Below, in pieces: positions 1 to 7,953 of a DNA stretch of 32,319 nt. The position numbers and the translations under genes were made by a program. Origin of the DNA: Flavobacteriales bacterium (GTDB lineage: Bacteria > Bacteroidota > Bacteroidia > DT-38); contig JABSPQ010000394.1 of the NCBI GenBank assembly GCA_013214205.1, positions 1 through 32,319 on the forward strand, written 5' to 3'. The number at the start of each line of letters is the position of its first letter. Position 1 is the stretch's first letter. Below the pieces are notes generated by a model, which was not told the origin of the DNA, did no database searches, and saw nothing but the letters and a program-made list of their open reading frames with translations.

Positions 1-133
1 CTTTGGCCTGTTTCCACTCATGCTTCTCATTCACAAAACCACTAGATAAGAGTCGAGTGAATTTATCATGACTTATTACATTGTCTGTAATATCTGATAA
101 CCCTGTACACGTTACCTGAAAAGAACTGGCCAT
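1..133 (-). mobile_element. Partial DDE transposase (IS4/IS701-like), N-terminal end
   Basis: On the minus strand an ATG at 131-133 opens a frame of about 44 codons that runs off the left edge. It reads MASSFQVTCTGLS, then SHDKFTRLLSS, then EKHEWKQAK. A T/ATGLSxxxD segment followed by ISHDxxTRxLS and a Trp-x-x-x-K stretch is how DDE transposases of the IS4/IS701 type in Bacteroidota usually begin. An in-frame TAG lies four codons upstream, so the ATG is the natural start. The catalytic DDE residues lie outside the window. The adjoining secreted-protein ORF (165-503) stops just beside it, as expected if the element inserted there. I cannot see the terminal inverted repeats well enough to place the end of the element. 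The family assignment is from memory of the motif only. Confidence 0.5.
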
Positions 134-164
134 TAAGCCCTTCTAATAAATCTGCAATAAGTTT

Positions 165-503
165 TCAACATCCATATGGAAATTTATCATTTATAACTGC
201 GTAACATGAGTTATTCAATACAATGGTAGAATCGTTGACTTGCCAAACAGAAATTGGTCTTGTGCTCATACCATCGCTTTGAAAGTCCCCCAAAGCCCTC
301 AAATACTTATTACCGATCCTTCTTTTATAAACGATGGAACTGACCATGCGCTGCCAAGGAATAGCAATTTTTCCAATGTTAAAAATCCAAGCAGGATTTA
401 TACTAAGTACATTTTTTTGAGGAGCAGATATCTCTGTAGTGTCTTGCGCTTGAATAAAACTAGATGTTAAACAAAGAATAAAGATTACTAATATTTTATA
501 CAT
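165..503 (-). CDS. Secreted hypothetical protein, probably truncated by the adjacent insertion element
   Basis: This 112-residue ORF begins with a typical signal peptide: Lys at position 3, a hydrophobic run, and a probable cleavage site after IQAQ near residue 20. The mature part contains SINPAWIFNIGKIAIPWQR, which could be the first strand of an outer-membrane beta-barrel or a DUF-type envelope protein, but I do not recognise a family. It ends abruptly (KFPYGC, then TGA) about 30 bases from a partial transposase on the same strand. I infer that the C-terminal part was lost to the insertion. The region 504-635 upstream holds no gene; it could carry the promoter. Confidence 0.5.
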   Translation of the reverse strand: MYKILVIFILCLTSSFIQAQDTTEISAPQKNVLSINPAWIFNIGKIAIPWQRMVSSIVYKRRIGNKYLRALGDFQSDGMSTRPISVWQVNDSTIVLNNSCYAVINDKFPYGC

Positions 504-635
504 ATTGAAAGTTTTAGAGTTCGAGTAACGACGGTTTTAGTTACTTTGTTTTATGGATATATAGCTGTTTTATTCAATTACGAAAGACGCACATCGAATA
601 TTTGGTAAAATAAAAGGCTACTCAATATTTAAAGG

Positions 636-2312
636 TTACAAAAACAACTGAGCCAACCGTATTTCGTCGAATGAATAATTACCCTTTAACGCTTTAAAAA
701 GTGGAGTGAGTTTAACTTCTTCTTCTTTGCCTAAATCTTTTTTTAACTCATCGTAGGCTGCTTCTATCATCATTAAATCTACCGAAGAAGGTTTGTAGAT
801 TTCTATGTCTAAACTGTCGTCTTTGCTTTTAAGTTTAGTGATGTGACCGATAATCGTTCCCTCAGTAATGCCTCTTTCATGCCCAATATCAATTAAGCTC
901 ATCCCTTGAATAATCAACTCTTTGGTTAGTTCGTATGTCGATTTTTTAGATGCTTTGGCCTTTTGTTTCTTGGCCAGTTTCTCAATTTCTTTTTCGTCGG
1001 TAAGTCCGCCGCAGAATTCGATAAAACTTTTAGCCCTGCCATCCAGCTCATCATCCGTAAAGTGAGCTACCGCTTCTTCCGAAAGTTCTTGGAATCGGAT
1101 GTCGGCTTTAAGTGCCAAACCATCTATTGAAATTGCGGTTGTGTTGAACCCTAAAAGACGTAAGTTTTTCAGGTTCTTTAATCTCGACAATGCCACATAG
1201 CCCTGGCCTTTTTCAAATGTTTTACTCAAGTCAATTTCTGCTGCGTCTAATGTCATGCCCTGGCTTTTATGCACCGTAATGGCCCAAGCCAATCGCAATG
1301 GGATTTGAGAATAAGTGGCTAGCGACTTTCCTTTGTCGTTGTCTACCGACCAAATTTCTTTCTCGGTTGTTATGCTTTTTCCCGTTAGTAATTTAACAAC
1401 GGGCAAACCTGCTTCCGAAAATTTAGTCACTTCGCCCAACGAACCATTGATGTAGCCTCGCTCTGGATTGTTTTTTACAAACATCACCTTTGCTCCTATC
1501 TTTAACGAAATGGATTCGGCTGCTTGAACCGATTTTTTAAATGATGCTAAGATTTTCTCATTGCCTTTGGTAGATGCTTTAAACAATTTAGCAGCTCCTG
1601 ATAACGAATGCAACGCTTCGAAATTGATTCTATCTACATCATAGTTATGCGTGTACAGTTTTGTTAAAACACCTGCACTCTTCAATTCTGTATTTTGAGT
1701 AGCCGATAATAATTCCCTCGATTTCTCTGTAACCTCCCCCGTTCTAATCTCATTTAGAATATTGTTCAAGTCGTTGTCGTCTTGACGGAACTGTTCGTTT
1801 AAGTAACAAATCTTCGGATTAGCTGCCAACCACGCAGGCGACATAAACGCAAACTTTTTACTATTGGGTTCATTGCCTATTGGTGGCAGCTGAAAAAAGT
1901 CGCCAGCAAAAACAACCTGAATGTTGCCAAAAGCATCTTCGTTTTCTTTGAATGATTGAAGAATAATGTTAACTATGTTCAACTGATTTAGGTGAAGCAT
2001 AGAAATTTCGTCGATGATGAGTACTTGAGAATTTTGAAGATGATCGGTAAGGTACTTCTTGCCTCTCATAGCCTTTAAATCACTTTTGCCAATGCTGTTT
2101 TTCACACCCATTCCACTCCAAGCATGTATGGTCATACCGTTCATATGGGTAGCTGCTATGCCCGTTGATGCCGTGACTGCTACAGGAACATTGCGCGATT
2201 TTAAATATTTAATGTATTGATTGAGTACGTAAGTTTTACCCGTACCAGCAGAGCCCGTGAGAAATACGTTTTCTCCAGATTTTAATATTTCGAGCGCTTG
2301 AGATTGTTTCAT
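636..2312 (-). CDS. Pif1-like SF1B DNA helicase with C-terminal helix-turn-helix
   Basis: This 558-residue protein is predicted to be an ATP-dependent 5'-3' DNA helicase. The Walker A motif GSAGTGKT is at residues 20-27, followed by TASTGIAA (motif Ia), IHAWSGMG, and Walker B LIIDEISML near 100. FAGDFFQLPPIG is motif III, and AITVHKSQGMTLDAAEIDL plus YVALSRLKNL near 345-380 are motifs V and VI. This set is diagnostic of the Pif1/RecD-like group. Residues about 465-500 (ELIIQGMSLIDIGHERGI, then TEGTIIGH) form a helix-turn-helix of the type found at the C-terminus of bacterial Pif1 and RecQ proteins. The ATG start places the P-loop 20 residues in, which is normal. The gene stands alone between decayed genes. 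A role at G-quadruplexes or stalled forks is known for the family and only inferred here. Confidence 0.9.
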   Translation of the reverse strand: MKQSQALEILKSGENVFLTGSAGTGKTYVLNQYIKYLKSRNVPVAVTASTGIAATHMNGMTIHAWSGMGVKNSIGKSDLKAMRGKKYLTDHLQNSQVLIIDEISMLHLNQLNIVNIILQSFKENEDAFGNIQVVFAGDFFQLPPIGNEPNSKKFAFMSPAWLAANPKICYLNEQFRQDDNDLNNILNEIRTGEVTEKSRELLSATQNTELKSAGVLTKLYTHNYDVDRINFEALHSLSGAAKLFKASTKGNEKILASFKKSVQAAESISLKIGAKVMFVKNNPERGYINGSLGEVTKFSEAGLPVVKLLTGKSITTEKEIWSVDNDKGKSLATYSQIPLRLAWAITVHKSQGMTLDAAEIDLSKTFEKGQGYVALSRLKNLKNLRLLGFNTTAISIDGLALKADIRFQELSEEAVAHFTDDELDGRAKSFIEFCGGLTDEKEIEKLAKKQKAKASKKSTYELTKELIIQGMSLIDIGHERGITEGTIIGHITKLKSKDDSLDIEIYKPSSVDLMMIEAAYDELKKDLGKEEEVKLTPLFKALKGNYSFDEIRLAQLFL

Positions 2313-2454
2313 CAGATGAGAATTACAATTTAAATATTACCAAAGTTGAACGATTAATTGTCGTATAACCAATCAATTCAAAATCACAGATAGCACAAAA
2401 CTAGTAACTATGAGGTTAGATAATTTAGGGATATAATTTTCTTTTGAACTTTTA

Positions 2455-2820
2455 TCAATCAAAAGCCATGTCGCAACCTTTAGGATAAACGCCCATGTAT
2501 TTCCCAATGTCTTGAATGTTTCCACACCCCAGTTTGGCAATAAATATAGGATGCACCGCCAATTTATCCACGCTATTAAAATCTAGCTTTCGAGATAAAG
2601 TATATTCAAACTCGGTGTTAATCTAATTCCCAAAACTGTTGTAAAGCTGTCTTTCATCACTGCTTTCCACCTTACCCATGATGCCAGTTTCTAATAAAAA
2701 TCTTAAAAAACGATCACTATCCACAGTGATTTCGGGGAAATGAGAAAATTTATTCAAGATTTTCTTAGCGATCATTTGCCCGAAATTATTGAAATATACT
2801 ACTTGCAACGGTCTTAAGAT
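2455..2820 (-). pseudogene. C-terminal remnant of a P-loop ATPase, interrupted by an in-frame TAG
   Basis: The minus-strand frame reads QVVYFNNFGQ, then DSDRFLRFLLETGIMGKVESSDE, and stops at TAG (2623-2625). The same frame then stays open to TGA at 2455-2457. It reads INTEFEYTLSRKLDFNSVDK, then LAVHPIFIAKLGC and YMGVYPKGCDMAFD. The order FLLETGIxGKV, EFEYTL, AVHPxF, YPKG resembles the C-terminus of large P-loop ATPases of the Sll1717 kind, some of which sit in defence or phage contexts. The ATPase core is missing: upstream of 2820 the frame soon meets stop codons. No ATG is available at the left end of the open frame; the only start is TTG. I therefore call it a truncated, nonsense-mutated gene. 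The family call is tentative; the continuity of coding across the TAG is directly visible. Confidence 0.5.
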
Positions 2821-2854
2821 GTAAAGAAGGACCAGAGCAGGCTAGGGTAGACGA

Positions 2855-2886
2855 AATAAAAAAGGAGGAGGGATAACTCGTTCCCT
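2855..2886 (-). terminator. Possible rho-independent terminator after the surface-protein operon
   Basis: Read on the minus strand, AGGGA pairs with TCCCT (2882-2886 with 2869-2873) around an 8-base loop. It is followed by CCTCC and a run of six T. It lies about 27 bases beyond the stop codon of the FG-GAP gene. The stem is short, so the call is moderate. Confidence 0.35.
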
Positions 2887-2912
2887 TTAAGCGCTTTGAA
2901 GTGCGCTACTTG

Positions 2913-4535
2913 CTATTTAACCAATATTACTTTTCTGGAAGCCGATAGTACTCCGTTGGTTATTTTTAAATAATAAACTCCATTGCTATGGGCAGATAAA
3001 TCGATGGTTGTGCCACGTTTATTTTTAATCCGATCACTAAAAATTATTTCGCCCATAACATTGTAAACACTCACATTTATACGTCCTTTTAAAACTTCGT
3101 TAAACTCTATATTAACAATGCCGCTTGTAGGATTTGGATAAACATTTACGAGAATACTATTCGTTTTAATTTCCAATACACCAACAGTAGTATCTTGCCC
3201 TTTATAGAAGGCCAACCCACCACCGGCATTGCCAATTATTATATCTAAATAAGAATCGTTATTTATATCGGCAATTGCTACGCCACTTCTTTCACCTTCA
3301 TAAATTCCAGTTAAATTATTTGTATTAACAATAAAGTTACCATCAAGGTTGCCATCAATATGTCTGTAAAACCTAACGGCACCATTTTCTGCACCAACTA
3401 ATAACTTATACTCTCCGTTTTCCTCAAACATTCTCGGAACGCTAAAACCTGATAAGTTGGGAGGTGTATTAACCTTAACGTTACCAAGTTTAGATGTTAC
3501 CAATTCGAAAGAAGGTGCGCCAGTAGTTTTAGTATCCCTATAGTAAGCGATGGTTCCAAACAGTTCGCCAACCAGTAAGTCAAGTCTTCCATCTCTATCT
3601 ACATCAAATAATTGCGGAGCCGAATGCTTTTGAACCTGAATATTTTGATAATTCTTTTCTACAAACTCAAAATAAGCAGGAGCAGGGTAAACAGAAGTGT
3701 TTTCGTAATAAAGCAAATCACCATCTTTATTGCCCATTAAAAGATCTTTATCGCCATCTCCATCTAAGTCGCCAAAGGTTGGAATTAGACCTATATAATC
3801 TAGATGCAACAGGTTCGAATAGTCTTCGGTAATGAGCTTGTACTTAGGTTGAAATTCGTTGCCGTAGTTTTCGTACAAGGTTAAACTCGATTCGAAATTT
3901 ACAGAATCGGGATGCGACAGTGTTCCATAATTTCCAATTACAAGATCTAAGAGACTATCATTGTTGTAATCGAAAAAAACAGGATAAGCAGCATAGCCAA
4001 CATCTATCATCTGATCTTGAATTAAATCATTTTGCACGTATTCGAAAACGGGCATATTGTTTTCTCCATTATTCTGGTAGTAATGGATTCCATATTTGTT
4101 ATCGCTATAAAACCGATTGTGAGATGAAACTACCAAATCTTTAACGCCATCATTATTAAGATCTAAATAAGAGGCAGCAGGAAAGTAAGGCAGGTTTATA
4201 GGTGTTGTGTTAGACGGAAATGCCGTGTCTTGCAAAGTGAAATCGGCCTCTACACCAACAGTTGTATTGGTAAGTAAAACCATGTTTTTAAATACATGAT
4301 TACCCACAATCAATTCTAAATCATCGTCGCCATCCATATCTATAGCTAATAATGAAGAGTTACCACCAGAGTGCTGCTGTATACTCTTAGGACAATCTTG
4401 TAAAATCACATTGTTGTAATAAAACGTTTCGGTAAAATAACCCCAACAACCAGCGTTTTTATCGAATACCAAGGAATCGGCATGGCCATATAGTTCCATC
4501 GATTGATTTTCGTAATAGGCCACCTGGCTTAACAA
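2913..4535 (-). CDS. FG-GAP/VCBS repeat protein with T9SS type A sorting domain, 3' part of a frameshifted gene
   Basis: This 540-residue open part contains at least six calcium-loop-like repeats of the FG-GAP/VCBS kind: DMDGDDDLELIVG, DLNNDGVKDLVV, DYNNDSLLDLVIG, DLDGDGDKDLLMG, DVDRDGRLDLLVG and DINNDSYLDIIIG. They are expected to form a beta-propeller. Residues about 455-540 are a T9SS type A C-terminal sorting domain (VNVYPNPTSGIVNIEF, VYNVMGEIIFSD, LSAHSNGVYYLKI, final KVILVK), so the product is exported across the outer membrane and attached or released. The apparent start at 4535 is a TTG inside a coding stretch. The open frame extends a few codons upstream (LDIISYDQ) and joins ORF 4556-5092 if one base is restored. 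I therefore treat the two ORFs as one gene of roughly 725 codons, broken by mutation or by a sequencing error. Confidence 0.85.
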   Translation of the reverse strand: MLSQVAYYENQSMELYGHADSLVFDKNAGCWGYFTETFYYNNVILQDCPKSIQQHSGGNSSLLAIDMDGDDDLELIVGNHVFKNMVLLTNTTVGVEADFTLQDTAFPSNTTPINLPYFPAASYLDLNNDGVKDLVVSSHNRFYSDNKYGIHYYQNNGENNMPVFEYVQNDLIQDQMIDVGYAAYPVFFDYNNDSLLDLVIGNYGTLSHPDSVNFESSLTLYENYGNEFQPKYKLITEDYSNLLHLDYIGLIPTFGDLDGDGDKDLLMGNKDGDLLYYENTSVYPAPAYFEFVEKNYQNIQVQKHSAPQLFDVDRDGRLDLLVGELFGTIAYYRDTKTTGAPSFELVTSKLGNVKVNTPPNLSGFSVPRMFEENGEYKLLVGAENGAVRFYRHIDGNLDGNFIVNTNNLTGIYEGERSGVAIADINNDSYLDIIIGNAGGGLAFYKGQDTTVGVLEIKTNSILVNVYPNPTSGIVNIEFNEVLKGRINVSVYNVMGEIIFSDRIKNKRGTTIDLSAHSNGVYYLKITNGVLSASRKVILVK

Positions 4536-4555
4536 TTGATCGTAGGAGATTATAT

Positions 4556-5092
4556 CTAATCTCCATCATTATTTACATCTACAATATCTGGTACATCTAA
4601 CGCACCTACATAAATTGGTGTCGACCCATTAGTGGTATTCATTAAGCTGTCTTTAGCAAGAGCAAACCGAAGTGTATCACCATCATAATAGCCTTTATAA
4701 ACAGTAATTATATAACCGTGCGACATAAATAAATCGCTGATTCCATCTTTGTCATAATCTATTAAACGAACAAACTCTTCGGCTACCGGAAATATTGATC
4801 TGTATTCATTAGCGTAGGTATAGTCAACCGAATCGAGTGTGCCTCCATTAATAAATGTGCTTATTTTAATAGAGCTGTTGTCGATAACTACCAAATCTAA
4901 CAGGCCATCATTATTAAGATCTGCAGCAGAAAACTGACAAAAATTTAATCCTCCAGCCCAAGGGTTTGTTAACAGTACTCCATTTTCCTTAACAGGTATC
5001 GAATCATATCTAACCTGACCTAAGGAAATATTACTGAGAAGTAAAAGCGATACAATTTGTAATAGAAGTTTCATAGAATTCAAGTTAAGCAT
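4556..5092 (-). CDS. FG-GAP repeat protein, 5' part of the frameshifted gene (signal peptide)
   Basis: This 178-residue ORF carries the N-terminus of the same protein. Its hydrophobic signal segment (MKLLLQIVSLLLLSNIS, cleavage near SLGQ) begins at the internal Met at residue 7, which is the likelier start (about 5074). It contains the FG-GAP loops DLNNDGLLDLVV and DYDKDGISDLFM, and it ends in the middle of a third (DVNNDGD, then TAG). In the next frame the sequence continues LDIISYDQLLSQVAYYENQ, so DVNNDGD+LDII completes a standard repeat. Loss of a single T (GAT TAG ATA in place of GAT TTA GAT) explains the break. The gene starts five bases after the YVTN lipoprotein gene ends, indicating one operon. 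Confidence 0.8.
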   Translation of the reverse strand: MLNLNSMKLLLQIVSLLLLSNISLGQVRYDSIPVKENGVLLTNPWAGGLNFCQFSAADLNNDGLLDLVVIDNSSIKISTFINGGTLDSVDYTYANEYRSIFPVAEEFVRLIDYDKDGISDLFMSHGYIITVYKGYYDGDTLRFALAKDSLMNTTNGSTPIYVGALDVPDIVDVNNDGD

Positions 5093-5097
5093 CTTTT

Positions 5098-6594
5098 TTA
5101 GTTTCTGATTGTAATCGTGTAAGGGTCTACCGAAACTTCAGTTCGATAATGAGGAATTAATTCTAACGTATTCAGATCTATTATCGTGAGGTAGCCGTTT
5201 CTAGCATTATCGCTAGTAGAGTGGTGCGGGGCAGGGCCATCGGTACTTACATTCCTGTTTGCAATCCACACCTCATGCTTTTTATCGTCTATTACCAATC
5301 CATGGGGCTGATAGCCTGTGTAAATTACTTTTTCCAAAGTATGGTTTACATAATCTATAATATGAACTGAACCTACTTTGCCTGGAAACGAAGCTTCATC
5401 CTCCATACAGGTAACAAATAAATAATTTGAACTGGTTGAATATTCTAGTTCCAAGGGAAGATTGCCTGTTGATACAACTGCAATTAAACTATCGTTGCTA
5501 GATTGGAAAAAACGAACGTCGTTTGATTTTTGGCATGTTATGGCGTATTCGCTTTTGTCTGGACTAAATCTTATTTCATGTGGATCGTTTACAGACATTA
5601 CGCTAGGTTTGGCGCCTGTAGTCATGGTAATTTCTTCAATTTTGGGAGCCATCACGTCCGACACGTCTAGTTTGTAAATAAAGTTTCCGTATTGAGCAGT
5701 AACATATAGTGTACTATCATTTTTTAATGCGCAACCGTGAGGCCATTCAAACAATCCTCTGCCAGTATATCTTGTAATTTCAGTCATGGTTTCTAAATCT
5801 ACCACAACAATTGCGCCTTCAATAAACCAATGAATTAGATAAGCTGTTTTCGCATCTTCCGAAATCACAAACGTATTCCAGCTTCCTAAGCCAACGTCTG
5901 CTTCGCTTGCAAAACTATCGTCTCTAGTATCAAACTTTTGAAACGATCTGCCACTATAATAACAGGCATACAAATAGTCGTCGTTTGATACTTTAATGTG
6001 GTGAGGTGAATTGAAAAAGTTTTTTGCACCCACATCAAAATACCTCATTATTAATCTCGATTCAGCGTCAATTACAGCGATGTTATCTTTTCCTTGGTTA
6101 GCAACATAAATTTTAGATCTGTTTGGATCATCTGCAAACTTTACTTCGCCAGCTGCATTTGGTGCACCGTTGTTAATCCATTCAATTAATGTATTTACCT
6201 GCTGCTCTGTTAACGGATCGTTGTCGTACGGCATTAACGGGGCAATTTGAATCAACGAATCGCCACTTGGTGGTACATTTATATCGTAACCATTATTAAT
6301 AAAAAACAACATAAAACTTTCGTCTGGCCGGTAAGGTATAACAGCCGAATTGTTTCGAGAACCCTCAAACATAGCGTCCCAAGTTTGGAAAGATAAACCA
6401 GAAGCGGCTTCCTTGCTTGCGGTATTGTGGCAACCAGACGTTGCACAATTATCAATTAGTATTTTGGCAATCTCTTCGGGGTAGCCACCAAAATCTCCAG
6501 TTATTGTAGTTAACGAAACCTCAGGGTCTTTAATGCATCCTATAAAAACGGTAAGGATTGCGAAAAATAAATATCTGCCGATTTTACCAATCAT
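5098..6594 (-). CDS. Lipoprotein with cytochrome c-like domain and YVTN/YncE-type beta-propeller
   Basis: The 498-residue product has a lipoprotein signal with lipid Cys at residue 20 (FIGC). The residues after it, IKDPE, roughly resemble the acidic surface-export signal of Bacteroidota lipoproteins, so a surface location is plausible. Residues about 40-145 look like a planctomycete-type cytochrome c domain: CATSGCH at 50-56 is a CX4CH rather than CX2CH haem motif. A candidate axial Met lies in PLMPYDNDPLT, and the domain ends with LIEWINNGAP. From about 160 onward there are propeller repeats starting at IYVANQGKDNIAVIDAESR, with later blades VVDLETM, LYVTAQYGNFIYKLD, VHIIDYVNHTLEKV and LTIIDLNTLELI. 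It sits between a small lipoprotein gene (7-base gap) and the FG-GAP gene. The substrate is unknown; an extracytoplasmic redox or sensing role is inference. Confidence 0.75.
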   Translation of the reverse strand: MIGKIGRYLFFAILTVFIGCIKDPEVSLTTITGDFGGYPEEIAKILIDNCATSGCHNTASKEAASGLSFQTWDAMFEGSRNNSAVIPYRPDESFMLFFINNGYDINVPPSGDSLIQIAPLMPYDNDPLTEQQVNTLIEWINNGAPNAAGEVKFADDPNRSKIYVANQGKDNIAVIDAESRLIMRYFDVGAKNFFNSPHHIKVSNDDYLYACYYSGRSFQKFDTRDDSFASEADVGLGSWNTFVISEDAKTAYLIHWFIEGAIVVVDLETMTEITRYTGRGLFEWPHGCALKNDSTLYVTAQYGNFIYKLDVSDVMAPKIEEITMTTGAKPSVMSVNDPHEIRFSPDKSEYAITCQKSNDVRFFQSSNDSLIAVVSTGNLPLELEYSTSSNYLFVTCMEDEASFPGKVGSVHIIDYVNHTLEKVIYTGYQPHGLVIDDKKHEVWIANRNVSTDGPAPHHSTSDNARNGYLTIIDLNTLELIPHYRTEVSVDPYTITIRN

Positions 6595-6601
6595 TATTCC
6601 T

Positions 6602-6979
6602 TTATTCTACAACTGGGATGTTTATTACTTTATCAGCATTTTTCTCAAGCGATATTCTAAAGCCTGCCGTTACATCGTAATCACCGCTTGGATCGTAGCC
6701 CGATCCCCAAAGATAATACGTGCCCTTTTTCAGCTCCTTAAACTCATAAAAAGCGGTAGCGGTATCTACAACTATGTAATCGTCATAATCATCGGGAGAA
6801 GAACCAGGGAATTCAGTTGCTCCATATTTAATATAAACAGTAGCATCGGTAATTAATTCGGTATGATGAACAACAACACCAGAAACGTTGCTATTACCAC
6901 CAGTTCCTTCCTTGGTACAAGAAGTGGTTAAACAAAACATTAAAAGTAAAATTGCGAATAGGGTGCGAGCATTCTTCAT
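6602..6979 (-). CDS. Small lipoprotein with a predicted beta-sandwich (carboxypeptidase regulatory-like) domain
   Basis: This 125-residue protein has a clear lipoprotein signal: Lys and Arg near the N-terminus, a hydrophobic stretch, then LTTSC with Cys at about 21. The mature part reads VSGVVVHHTELITDATVYIKY, then TATAFYEFKELKKGTYYLWGSG. This alternation (GxV, a variable-strand VYIK, FxFxxLxxGxYxLxxxG) is the usual pattern of carboxypeptidase-regulatory-like or prealbumin-like Ig folds. It is the first gene of a minus-strand operon, seven bases before the cytochrome/YVTN lipoprotein. The 46-base gap after the M42 peptidase gene means it may be transcribed separately or by read-through. Function unknown. 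Confidence 0.6.
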   Translation of the reverse strand: MKNARTLFAILLLMFCLTTSCTKEGTGGNSNVSGVVVHHTELITDATVYIKYGATEFPGSSPDDYDDYIVVDTATAFYEFKELKKGTYYLWGSGYDPSGDYDVTAGFRISLEKNADKVINIPVVE

Positions 6980-7025
6980 TTTAATCTTGCTTTTTAGGTT
7001 AGTAGATCAAATCAATTTAAAGATA

Positions 7026-7952
7026 TCACATTAGCGGCATTAATACCTCATATATTGCTTGCATAGATGCCATGTCTTCCTTATGTACCCGTTCTTTGGC
7101 AGTATGGCACTTATCTATAGGAGCTCCAATAAAGCACCATTCTATAGGCAAAGCGCTATTTTGTAATACACTTCCATCGCTTCCGCCAGCATCTTCAACT
7201 TCTAATTGAAATTTAATGTCATTTTTTTTAGCATAATAAATAGCCTTATTTATAAACGATCTTTTAGGAACACAGCTATCTCGCATAGAAATAGCAACAC
7301 CATCGCCATGCTTAATGCCATCTGTTACCCATGTAATATCAGAGATTAAGGCTTTAATCATTCGTGTTTTGGCAAACAAAATTCGGGCTAAGTTTGCTAC
7401 GCTTCCTCCATCAGTTTCTTCACCACAAGAGAATACTATAACACCAGATTCTAATGTTTCCGCCACTTTTAAGGCATTCCAAATTCCAATTCGATTATCC
7501 AAATAAGGGCTTTCTATGTAGTCGCCATCTTCTACATAGTTTGGCTTAAAAGTTAAACTTGTGCCTCTGTCAATTTCTCTCAAAAAATCGTAGTTCAATG
7601 TTTTGCGGCCATGTTCGTCGGCCTCAATTTTTAAAGTGCATTCAATTTCTCCTTTGCTGTCTTTGCCAATTAGTACATCACCATCTTCGCCATCCGCACC
7701 GCCAATTCTAACTAAACCGGTATTATATCCAACTGTAAAGCCTGTAGTATCTATATGAGCATACAAGGAGACTTGCGGTTCTCTTCCGAAAATTAACAAA
7801 ATACTATCACCAGTTTGATCATTACTAATGGCAACAGGCTGTGTTTTCCAATTCGTTTTGTTTTTATTGATGTAATCGAGAAGAAAATCGGTCATAGCAT
7901 CTTCTTCGCCCGATGGAGAGCGAACTTCTAATAATTGTTTCAGTAATTCCAT
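7026..7952 (-). CDS. M42 family metallopeptidase (FrvX/YsdC-like aminopeptidase)
   Basis: This 308-residue cytoplasmic enzyme is expected to be a dinuclear-metal aminopeptidase that acts on short peptides. Visible metal and catalytic positions are AHID (His66, Asp68), SPYLDNRIG (Asp152), CGEET (catalytic Glu178 and Glu179), a likely metal Asp205 in SDITWVTDG, and a C-terminal PIDKCHTAKERV (His283). The order and spacing match the M42 family; its PDZ-like insert is represented by residues about 75-140. The length is slightly below the usual 340-360 residues. The ATG lies directly after the ribD stop, so the two genes are cotranscribed. The substrate cannot be told from the sequence. Confidence 0.85.
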   Translation of the reverse strand: MELLKQLLEVRSPSGEEDAMTDFLLDYINKNKTNWKTQPVAISNDQTGDSILLIFGREPQVSLYAHIDTTGFTVGYNTGLVRIGGADGEDGDVLIGKDSKGEIECTLKIEADEHGRKTLNYDFLREIDRGTSLTFKPNYVEDGDYIESPYLDNRIGIWNALKVAETLESGVIVFSCGEETDGGSVANLARILFAKTRMIKALISDITWVTDGIKHGDGVAISMRDSCVPKRSFINKAIYYAKKNDIKFQLEVEDAGGSDGSVLQNSALPIEWCFIGAPIDKCHTAKERVHKEDMASMQAIYEVLMPLM

Positions 7953-7953
7953 T

